Assembly (NCBI GenBank): GCA_946222435.1
Contig: CAMIOJ010000032.1
Coordinates: 1-12,155, forward strand
Length of the DNA: 12,155 nt
DNA from: an uncultured Micrococcus sp.
Lineage (GTDB): Bacteria; Actinomycetota; Actinomycetes; Actinomycetales; Micrococcaceae
Direction of reading: 5' to 3'
In this document: positions 6,287 through 12,155 of the stretch, one piece after another
How positions within the stretch are numbered: position 1 is the stretch's first letter
How the letters are laid out: each line of letters begins with the position of its first letter
Made by a program: the position numbers and the translations under genes
The notes under the pieces: generated by a model
The model's input: the letters and a program-made list of their open reading frames with translations, nothing else
Databases searched by the model: none
Told to the model about the DNA's origin: nothing

Positions 6287-8377
6287 TCAGAGGACGCCGG
6301 CCGGGTCGAGGCGGAGGCGGACCGGCTTCTGCTCCGCCCGCGTGGAGGCGGCGGACTTCGCCCGGCGCAGCACCCGCACGGTCGCCTCAGCCGCGGCCCA
6401 CGGGAAGATCAGCAGGGCGCGATGCCGGGACTCGTCGGCCACCTCCGGCACCGGGCCGATCCACGGCAACGGCGCCGGGGCGGGCGCCCCCGTGGGCAGC
6501 TCCTCGCGCCGGGCCTCCTCGACCAGCTCGAGGTACTCGGCCACGGCGGCGGCCTGCCCGGTGACCTCGGCCAGCCGACCGGCCGGCGGCAGGTGCAGAT
6601 CGCGGCGCTCCTGCAGCTGATGCGAGGCGAAGCCGTCCGGGTCCCAGCGGGTCAGGGCTCCGACGGTCTCGGGATGGTCCGCGGTGACCACGGTGACTCC
6701 CCCGTCCCGGGCCGGGCGCACCAGCGCGGCCGCAGCCAGCCAGCGGGAGAGCACCCGGCCGGGGACGTCGAGGCCCTCGCGGGCCAGCTGCACGTCGCCG
6801 TCCAGGAGAAGGGCCGCCGCATACCCACCGGAGGCCACGGGTTCGGCGCCGACGGTCGCCACCACCAGCGCCGGCTCGTCGCCGACCTCCGTGAGGATGT
6901 GCTCGGAGGAGCTGGACAGCACGGGCACCTGTGGGAAGGCCCGGCCCAGCTCGTCGGCGGTGCGGTCCACACCGCGGGAACCGGCGCGCACCCGCTGCGT
7001 GCCGCACTCGGCGCAGCGGAACCCGCGTTCACGCACGCCGCACCACCGGCAGGCGAGCTCGCCGGCCTGCGCGGCGGCGCGGTCGCGGAAGGACAGCGGC
7101 CCGGAGCAGTGGCGGCAGCGCGCCGGGGTGCGGCAGCGCTCGCACACCAGGGCCGGGATGAAGCCGGCCCGGGCCACCTGGACGAGCACCGGGCCGGGGC
7201 GGTCTCCGTTCAGCGCCTGACGCGCGGCTCGCCAGGCCGCCTGCGGCAGGCGGGCGCGCCGGGCGAACGGGTCTCGGGCGGACTCCCACGAGTCCGCGGT
7301 GGACAGCACGCGCGGGGCGAGGCGGCGCTGCTCGGCCCGCTCCACCTGCAGGTGCTGCACCCAGCCGGCGTCCACCAGCCGCTGGAGGGCGGCGGTGCGT
7401 CCCAGCCCGGCGAACAGCACGCCGGCACCCTCCCGGCGGGCCCGCTCGAGCGCCACCTCCCGCACGTGCTGATAGGGCGCACGCGGCTCGGCGAGGGCGT
7501 CGTCCCCCTCGTCCCAGACCGCGATCAGCCCCAGGTCCTCGACGGGTGCCCAGATCGCCGAGCGGGTCCCCACAGCGATCCGCGACCGGCCGGTCAGCAG
7601 CCGCAGATGCGACCGGTACCGCGGGGTGTTGCCGTCCTCGGCGGTGAGCCTGGCGTAGGCGTGCTCGCCGACGGCGGCGTCCAAAGCCGCGCACAGGCGC
7701 GTGAGGTCTCGCTGGTCCGGCACCACGAGCACCACCGACCGGCCGGTGGCCGCCACGGTCTTGGCCAGGTCGGCGAACACGGCGGCCTCGTCCCACTCCC
7801 CCACCCGGGAGGGCATCACCGCGGCCGCGCGCGGGGCGTCACCGGCACAGACGGCCGCCACGAAGGCGTGCCCGCCCTCCAGCCGGGACAGCACCGGATT
7901 CCCGACGACGCCGCCCAGGTCCGCCTGATCGGCGTCCACCTGCACATCCTGGGGCTCACGGGGTTCATGGGACTTTTGGCCGTCCGACGCCGGTTCCCCC
8001 TGCGTGAGGTCCAGGGGCGCGTCGAGCTCCGGTTCGGCCAGGATCTCCCTCTCCACCTGCGCCACACGCGGGGGCACGGCGACCCGCAGCACGTCCGAGA
8101 GCACCCCGGCCTGGCGCACGGCCACGGCCCGGGCCAGTTCGAGCACGGCCGGGCTCAGCGGAGGAATCCGCGTGACCACGGTGCGCAGCGGCACCAGCTG
8201 CGCGCCGGTGGCCGGCTCGGCCACCCGCTCGATCAGCCACCCGGTGAGGTCGCGGCCGCCGAAGCGCACGGTCACCCGGGAGCCGGGGACGCCCTGCTCG
8301 TCCAGGGAAGGCGGAACGAGGTAGTCGAACTCGCGGTCCAGGTGCGGGACCGCGGAGTCCAGCACCACCTTCGCCAC
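6287..8377 (-). CDS. priA: Primosomal protein N' (PriA), helicase-inactive actinobacterial type
   Basis: PriA recognises stalled forks and starts replisome reloading. From GTG 8377 the product has 696 residues. The N-terminal 3'-DNA-binding domain begins VPHLDREFDYLVP with VRFGGRDLTGWL (about 37-48). Eight zinc-binding cysteines lie at C412, C415, C421, C424, C443, C446, C455 and C458. The helicase motifs are degenerate: the Walker A position reads VMPSRVGEWDEAA (about 187-199) without the GKT, and the DEEH box is WDEGD (288-292). This is the known actinobacterial form, expected to lack helicase activity. The start is doubtful: the frame stays open for 96 nt back to the metK stop with no ATG, GTG or TTG, and that stretch encodes plausible PriA-like residues ending ELPVAKVV. 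GTG 8377 also has no good Shine-Dalgarno. Tight coupling to metK is likely. Confidence 0.93.
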   Translation of the reverse strand: MAKVVLDSAVPHLDREFDYLVPPSLDEQGVPGSRVTVRFGGRDLTGWLIERVAEPATGAQLVPLRTVVTRIPPLSPAVLELARAVAVRQAGVLSDVLRVAVPPRVAQVEREILAEPELDAPLDLTQGEPASDGQKSHEPREPQDVQVDADQADLGGVVGNPVLSRLEGGHAFVAAVCAGDAPRAAAVMPSRVGEWDEAAVFADLAKTVAATGRSVVLVVPDQRDLTRLCAALDAAVGEHAYARLTAEDGNTPRYRSHLRLLTGRSRIAVGTRSAIWAPVEDLGLIAVWDEGDDALAEPRAPYQHVREVALERARREGAGVLFAGLGRTAALQRLVDAGWVQHLQVERAEQRRLAPRVLSTADSWESARDPFARRARLPQAAWRAARQALNGDRPGPVLVQVARAGFIPALVCERCRTPARCRHCSGPLSFRDRAAAQAGELACRWCGVRERGFRCAECGTQRVRAGSRGVDRTADELGRAFPQVPVLSSSSEHILTEVGDEPALVVATVGAEPVASGGYAAALLLDGDVQLAREGLDVPGRVLSRWLAAAALVRPARDGGVTVVTADHPETVGALTRWDPDGFASHQLQERRDLHLPPAGRLAEVTGQAAAVAEYLELVEEARREELPTGAPAPAPLPWIGPVPEVADESRHRALLIFPWAAAEATVRVLRRAKSAASTRAEQKPVRLRLDPAGVL

Positions 8378-8473
8378 CGGCAGCTCGGGCCAGCCCTCCG
8401 CCCACTCCGGGAGGGCGGAGCGCTCTTCAGGCTCGGGGAGGGCGAAGAGGGCCTCGCTGATGGCGGACCCCCG

Positions 8474-9730
8474 TCAGAGGCCGGCGGCGGCGCGCAGCCG
8501 GTCCACGCGGTCCAGGCGCTCCCACGTGAAGTCCGCGTCCTCATGGCCGAAGTGGCCGTTGGAGGCGGTCTTCTTGTAGATCGGCCGCAGCAGGTTCAGC
8601 TCGTTGACGATCGCCAGGGGACGCAGGTCGAAGACCTCGTTCACGGCGTCGATGATCGCGGACTCGGGGACCTTGTTCGTGCCGAAGGTGTCCACGTAGA
8701 GACCCACGGGGCGGGCGGAGCCGATGGCGTAGGCCACCTGGAACTCGGCACGGTCCGCCAGGCCCGCGGCGACGACGTTCTTGGCCACCCAACGCATGGC
8801 GTAGGCGGCGGAGCGGTCCACCTTGGACGGGTCCTTGCCGGAGAAGGCGCCGCCGCCATGGCGGGCCATGCCTCCGTAGGTGTCCACGATGATCTTGCGG
8901 CCGGTCAGCCCGGCGTCGCCCACCGGGCCGCCGATGACGAACTTGCCGCCCGGGTTGATGATGATCCGGGTCTTCGAGACGTCCAGTCCGGCGGCCTCGA
9001 TGACCGGACGGATCACGTGCTCCTCCACGTCCCTCCGGAGGGTCGGCTGGTCCACCACGTCATGGTGCTGGGTGGAGACCACGACGGTCTCGATGGTCTT
9101 GGCGCGGTGCTCGGCGTCGTAGCCGATGGTCACCTGCGTCTTGCCGTCCGGCAGCAGGTACGGCATCGGCGAGTCCACCATCCTGCGCACCTCGGTCAGG
9201 CGGGCGGAGAGCCGGTGGGCCAGGTAGATGGGCATCGGCATGAGGGTGGGGGTCTCGTTCGTGGCGTAGCCGAACATGATGCCCTGGTCCCCGGCGCCCT
9301 GGACGTCCACCGCGTCCGCCGAGCCGTACTCGCGGGTCTCGAGCGAGGTCATGACGCCGGTGTGGATGTCCGAGGACTGCTGTCCGATCGAGATGTTCAC
9401 GCCGCACTGGGCGCCGTCGAAGCCGTTGGCGGAGGAGTCGTAGCCGATGTCCAGGATCGTCCTGCGGACGATCTGCGGGATCTCCACGTAGGCGCTGGTG
9501 TTGACCTCGCCGGCGACCTGGACCAGCCCGGTGGTGGTGAGGGTCTCCACGGCCACCTTCGCCGAGGGGTCCGCGGCCAGCAGGGCGTCCAGGATGGCGT
9601 CCGAGATCTGGTCGCAGATCTTGTCCGGGTGACCGGCGGTCACGGACTCGGACGTGAACAGGCGAAGCTCGCCGCCGCTGACTCCGCGGTAGGGGGCGTG
9701 CACGGGCGAGGTGGAGGTGGAGTCGGTCAT
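8474..9730 (-). CDS. metK: S-adenosylmethionine synthetase (methionine adenosyltransferase)
   Basis: This cytosolic enzyme makes S-adenosylmethionine from methionine and ATP. It has 418 residues, normal for actinobacterial MetK. The signature ATP-binding SVTAGHPDKICDQISDA includes GHPDK (33-37). The flexible active-site loop region is GAGDQGIMFGYA (145-156), and the P-loop-like GGGAFSGKD (292-300) with following K303 and D305 is intact. The ATG has no Shine-Dalgarno upstream, but a TAGAAT box ends 7 nt before it, so the gene is probably read from a leaderless transcript as well as from coaBC readthrough. Its stop is in frame with, and only 96 nt before, the annotated priA start. coaBC ends 30 nt upstream. 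Confidence 0.98.
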   Translation of the reverse strand: MTDSTSTSPVHAPYRGVSGGELRLFTSESVTAGHPDKICDQISDAILDALLAADPSAKVAVETLTTTGLVQVAGEVNTSAYVEIPQIVRRTILDIGYDSSANGFDGAQCGVNISIGQQSSDIHTGVMTSLETREYGSADAVDVQGAGDQGIMFGYATNETPTLMPMPIYLAHRLSARLTEVRRMVDSPMPYLLPDGKTQVTIGYDAEHRAKTIETVVVSTQHHDVVDQPTLRRDVEEHVIRPVIEAAGLDVSKTRIIINPGGKFVIGGPVGDAGLTGRKIIVDTYGGMARHGGGAFSGKDPSKVDRSAAYAMRWVAKNVVAAGLADRAEFQVAYAIGSARPVGLYVDTFGTNKVPESAIIDAVNEVFDLRPLAIVNELNLLRPIYKKTASNGHFGHEDADFTWERLDRVDRLRAAAGL

Positions 9731-9737
9731 GCGGACG

Positions 9738-9743
9738 ATTCTA
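9738..9743 (-). promoter_or_regulatory. -10 box of a metK promoter, leaderless
   Basis: TAGAAT differs from TATAAT by one base and ends 7 nt before the metK ATG, so transcription would begin at or next to the A of the start codon. The absence of a Shine-Dalgarno agrees with this. Sixteen to 17 bp upstream the -35 position reads TCTAGC or CTCTAG, not TTGACA, so the promoter may rely on the -10 box or on an activator. Confidence 0.6.
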
Positions 9744-9759
9744 GTGTCCGCGCGGACAC
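9744..9759. promoter_or_regulatory. 16-bp perfect palindrome in the metK promoter spacer (possible operator)
   Basis: GTGTCCGCGCGGACAC is a perfect palindrome that fills the space between the -10 box and the expected -35 position. TCTAG (9740-9744) and CTAGA (9761-9765) extend the symmetry with a 2-nt offset, and the outer arm includes the coaBC stop codon. A dimeric regulator bound here would block RNA polymerase. It could alternatively act as an RNA hairpin at the end of coaBC. I do not recognise the motif as that of a named methionine regulator. Confidence 0.5.
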
Positions 9760-9760
9760 G

Positions 9761-11104
9761 CTAGAGCGCGCCGGTGATCTGCTCCACGACGAGGGCGGCG
9801 GAGTCCGTCTTGTCCCCGGCCCGGGACACCGGCTCGCGGCCGTCGGCGAAGAGGACGGTCACCTCGGTCTCGTCCCTGCCGAAGACCTTTCCGGCGGCGA
9901 CGTCGTTGACCACGAGCATCTCGCAGCCCTTGCGCGCCAGCTTCGCCTGGGCGTACTCCAACACCGAGGACTCCCCGTCCCCCGTCTCCGCCGCGAACCC
10001 GACGATGAGTCCGGGCATGTCCCGGCCGGCGGCCCGCTCCTGCACGGCGGTGGCCAGCACATCCGGGGTGCGCTCGAGCGTGATGGTCGGCGAGGAGCCG
10101 TCGTCGCCCTTCTTGATCTTGGTCTCGGCCACGTCGGTCGGCCGGAAGTCCGCGACCGCGGCGGCCATGATGAGCACGTCCGCCCCGGCGGCGTGCTCCA
10201 GCACCGCCTCCAGCAGCTCCTGCGTGGACTCGACGTGCACCACCTCGGCGCCTGCCGGCGGCTCGGCGGTCATGGCGGCGGCGATCAGGGTGACCTGCGC
10301 GCCGGCGGCCAGGGCCTTCTCGGCCAGGGCCACGGCCTGCTTCCCCGAGGACCGGTTGCCTAGGTAGCGGACCGGGTCCAACGGCTCGCGGGTGCCGCCG
10401 CCGGTGATCACCACGCGGTGTCCGGCCAGCCCTCCCGACGACGGCCGTGCACCTCCGGTGCCCTCGGCACCGGGGATTCCGGGGCGGGGACGGGAGCCGT
10501 CGGTGACGGGAGAGACGGAGGCGGATGACGTCGTCGTGGTCCCCGCCGAGACGGCGCGGCCGCGGGAGTGGGCCGGGGCGTCCGCGGCGAGATCCTGCGC
10601 CGCGGCCCAGATGGCCTCGGGCTCGGGGAGCCGGCCGGGCCCGGAGTCCTTCCCGGTGAGACGGCCGACCGCCGGGTCCAGCACCGTGACGCCGTGGCGG
10701 CGCAGGGCGGCCACGTTCTCCCGGGTGGCCGGATGCAGCCACATCTCGGTGTGCATCGCCGGGGCCACCAGGACGGGGCAGGTGGCGGTCAGCAGCACGT
10801 TGCCCAGCAGGTCCGGGGCCATGCCGGCGGCGGTGCGGGCGATCAGGTCGGCCGTGGCGGGGGCGACGACGACCAGCTCGGCCTCTCGCCCCAGGCGCAC
10901 GTGGCGGACCTGGTCGACGTCATCGAACGTGTCGGTGCTCACCGGACGGCCGGAGAGGGCCTCCCAGGTGGCACGGCCCACGAAGTCCTCGGCATGGGCG
11001 GTGGGCACCACGGTGACCCCGTGGCCCGCCTCCGTCATGAGGCGCAGCAGCGAGGCCGCCTTGTAGGCGGCGATCCCACCGCCGACGCCGAGGACGATGC
11101 GCAT
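9761..11104 (-). CDS. coaBC: Bifunctional phosphopantothenoylcysteine decarboxylase / phosphopantothenate-cysteine ligase
   Basis: CoaBC performs two steps of coenzyme A synthesis: CTP-dependent joining of cysteine to 4'-phosphopantothenate (CoaB) and FMN-dependent decarboxylation (CoaC). Of 447 residues, the CoaC half (1 to about 172) begins MRIVLGVGGGIAAYK and has the catalytic His in RHVRLG (H68) and APAMHTEMW (about 114-122). The E. coli motif has Asn where this has His, and the flap Cys of the E. coli enzyme is replaced in LTGKDSGPGRLPEP (149-162); as I recall, M. tuberculosis CoaBC shares both. The CoaB half starts near 229 with ITGGGTREP, GNRSSGKQ (249-256) and KIKK (329-332). A Ser/Thr/Gly/Pro-rich linker of about 55 residues joins them. 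ATG 11104 is chosen because the flavodoxin-like strand begins there; it lies 4 nt after the rpoZ stop, suggesting translational coupling, with GAGGA about 11 nt upstream. Confidence 0.96.
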   Translation of the reverse strand: MRIVLGVGGGIAAYKAASLLRLMTEAGHGVTVVPTAHAEDFVGRATWEALSGRPVSTDTFDDVDQVRHVRLGREAELVVVAPATADLIARTAAGMAPDLLGNVLLTATCPVLVAPAMHTEMWLHPATRENVAALRRHGVTVLDPAVGRLTGKDSGPGRLPEPEAIWAAAQDLAADAPAHSRGRAVSAGTTTTSSASVSPVTDGSRPRPGIPGAEGTGGARPSSGGLAGHRVVITGGGTREPLDPVRYLGNRSSGKQAVALAEKALAAGAQVTLIAAAMTAEPPAGAEVVHVESTQELLEAVLEHAAGADVLIMAAAVADFRPTDVAETKIKKGDDGSSPTITLERTPDVLATAVQERAAGRDMPGLIVGFAAETGDGESSVLEYAQAKLARKGCEMLVVNDVAAGKVFGRDETEVTVLFADGREPVSRAGDKTDSAALVVEQITGAL

Positions 11105-11108
11105 GGGA

Positions 11109-11510
11109 TCAGGCGTCCTCGGAGCCCTCGGAGTCCGCCGTAGTCGCCTCCTCGGACACCGCGTCCTCGGCGGGCTCGCCGGTGCCGAACGGGTCCTCCT
11201 CGCCCGGGAGCGTGAAGTCGCCGAACTCCTCGCCGGAGAAGTCCTCCACATCCGGCTCGGCCGTGGCCTCGCGGGACACCAGCAGGTCGGCCTGAACCTC
11301 GCGCAGGGAGATGGACAGCGGCTTCTCGTTCAGCTCGGTGTCCACCAGCGGGCCGACGTACTCGAACAGACCCTCGTGCAGCTGCGAGTAGTAGGCGTTG
11401 ATCTGACGGGCGCGCTTCGCGGCGAAGAGCACCAGGGCGTACTTGGAGTCCACCCGCTCCAGCAGAGAGTCGATGGGCGGGTTGACGATGCCGTCGTACT
11501 GATCGGTCAC
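11109..11510 (-). CDS. rpoZ: RNA polymerase omega subunit
   Basis: Omega helps fold beta-prime and assemble RNA polymerase. The 133-residue product opens with GIVNPPIDSLLERVDSKYAL (7-26) and AKRARQINAYYSQL (31-44), then the actinobacterial block YVGPLVDTELNEKPLSISLREV. Residues 81-133 form a tail with 20 Asp or Glu in 53 and no Lys or Arg. Many actinobacterial omegas end soon after the conserved part, so the tail is long. GTG 11510 is chosen because GGAG lies 7 nt upstream and the preceding in-frame residues do not look like omega. gmk ends 89 nt upstream and coaBC starts 4 nt downstream, the usual actinobacterial order. Confidence 0.96.
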   Translation of the reverse strand: MTDQYDGIVNPPIDSLLERVDSKYALVLFAAKRARQINAYYSQLHEGLFEYVGPLVDTELNEKPLSISLREVQADLLVSREATAEPDVEDFSGEEFGDFTLPGEEDPFGTGEPAEDAVSEEATTADSEGSEDA

Positions 11511-11563
11511 GGATGTTCTCCAGTCGTTGCGGGCGTGGATGCGCGCGGGGCGCATGCGGTCTT

Positions 11564-11584
11564 CGGGCGAGCCGGGGCCGCCCG
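11564..11584 (-). repeat. Inverted repeat between gmk and rpoZ
   Basis: CGGGCG (11564-11569) and CGCCCG (11579-11584) form a perfect 6-bp stem with a 9-nt loop, 15 nt after the gmk stop. No U-run follows, so it may be a pause site, a processing site or nothing. No TAnnnT box is visible in the 89-nt gap, which fits co-transcription of gmk and rpoZ. Confidence 0.3.
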
Positions 11585-11599
11585 GTGAGGGGCGTCGTC

Positions 11600-12155
11600 T
11601 CAGGCGCGTCGGTCCAGTCCCATCAGGCGGACCAGCTCCTCGGCGGCGTGCTCGACGCGGTCGTTCACGACCACGGCGTCGAACTCGGGCTCGGCGGCGA
11701 GCTCCAGTCTAGCGGTTTCGAGGCGGCGGCGCTGTTCCTCCGCCGACTCCGTGCCGCGGCCGGTCAGGCGGCTGACCAGCTCGTCCCAGCTCGGCGGCGC
11801 CAGGAAGACGAACGTCGCCTCCGGCATCGACTCGCGCACCTGGCGCGCGCCCTGCAGGTCGATCTCCAGCAGCACGTGCCTGCCGGCGGCCACCGCCTCC
11901 TGGACGCGGTCGCGGCGGGTGCCGTAGCGGTTGACCCCGTGCACCACGGCCCATTCGAGCATCTGGTCCCCGGCCACCAGCTCGTCGAACTCCTCAGCGG
12001 TGACGAAGAAGTAGTGGACACCGTCCTCCTCCCCCGGACGGGCGTCGCGGGTGGTGGCCGAGACCGAGAGCCACACGTCCGGGTAGTGGTCCCGGATGTA
12101 GGCGGAGACGGTGCCCTTGCCCACGGCGGTGGGCCCGGCGAGCACGGTCACGCCC
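11600..12155 (-). CDS. gmk: Guanylate kinase, N-terminus cut by window edge
   Basis: The enzyme phosphorylates GMP to GDP with ATP. The visible 184 residues include the P-loop LAGPTAVGKGTV just inside the edge, the GMP-binding SATTRDARPGEEDGVHYFF, the tyrosine in NRYGTRRD, LEIDLQGARQVR (Walker B-like) and the lid region SRLTGRGTESAEEQ with following RRRL. The C-terminus is complete. The frame continues off the right edge, so the true start and perhaps 5-30 residues are missing; the GTG at 12151 is internal (the TVLAGPTAVGKG strand normally has residues before it) and is not proposed as the start. Co-transcribed with rpoZ in most Actinobacteria. Confidence 0.96.
   Translation of the reverse strand, partial: GVTVLAGPTAVGKGTVSAYIRDHYPDVWLSVSATTRDARPGEEDGVHYFFVTAEEFDELVAGDQMLEWAVVHGVNRYGTRRDRVQEAVAAGRHVLLEIDLQGARQVRESMPEATFVFLAPPSWDELVSRLTGRGTESAEEQRRRLETARLELAAEPEFDAVVVNDRVEHAAEELVRLMGLDRRA

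Noticed and set aside
9731..9760. A SAM riboswitch upstream of metK
   Set aside because: Only 30 nt separate the genes and the promoter appears leaderless, so no aptamer can fit.
6023..10363. A 1446-codon open frame on the plus strand, antisense to hydrolase, priA, metK and coaBC
   Set aside because: It lies opposite four well-identified genes, its translation is rich in Gly, Arg, His and Val as expected from a shadow of GC-biased codons, and it shows no recognisable domain.

Overview
The window is very GC-rich DNA from an actinobacterium. The codons are strongly biased to G or C in the third position, GTG starts are common, and the order gmk-rpoZ-coaBC-metK-priA is typical of Actinobacteria. 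The protein sequences look like Micrococcus or a close Micrococcaceae relative; that assignment is an inference, not a measured match. Every convincing gene lies on the minus strand, so transcription runs from the right edge to the left.

Reading in the direction of transcription: gmk (guanylate kinase, N-terminus cut by the right edge), rpoZ (RNA polymerase omega, with a long acidic tail), coaBC (coenzyme A biosynthesis, with an unusual linker), metK (S-adenosylmethionine synthetase) and priA (replication-restart protein of the helicase-dead actinobacterial type). This is a compact housekeeping cluster. metK seems to have its own promoter between coaBC and metK: a good -10 box exactly 7 nt before the ATG, no Shine-Dalgarno, and a perfect 16-bp palindrome next to the -10 box.

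Next come an alpha/beta hydrolase of unknown substrate, a YkvI-type LeuT-fold membrane protein with a dyad-rich upstream region, and a small SMR-family exporter of the Gdx (SugE) guanidinium subtype. The exporter is preceded, directly abutting its Shine-Dalgarno, by a sequence that matches the guanidine-III (ykkC-III) riboswitch. This is the clearest regulatory element in the window: it implies that free guanidine switches on translation of its own exporter.

The left part holds leuS (leucyl-tRNA synthetase), whose upstream region contains a tiny ORF with a strong Shine-Dalgarno, and then a DegV-family protein truncated by the left edge. I see no mobile elements, CRISPR arrays, tRNA or rRNA genes. 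The very long open frames on the plus strand (up to 1446 codons) are GC-bias shadows of the minus-strand genes. The window is mostly ordinary core genome; the interest lies in its regulatory sites.
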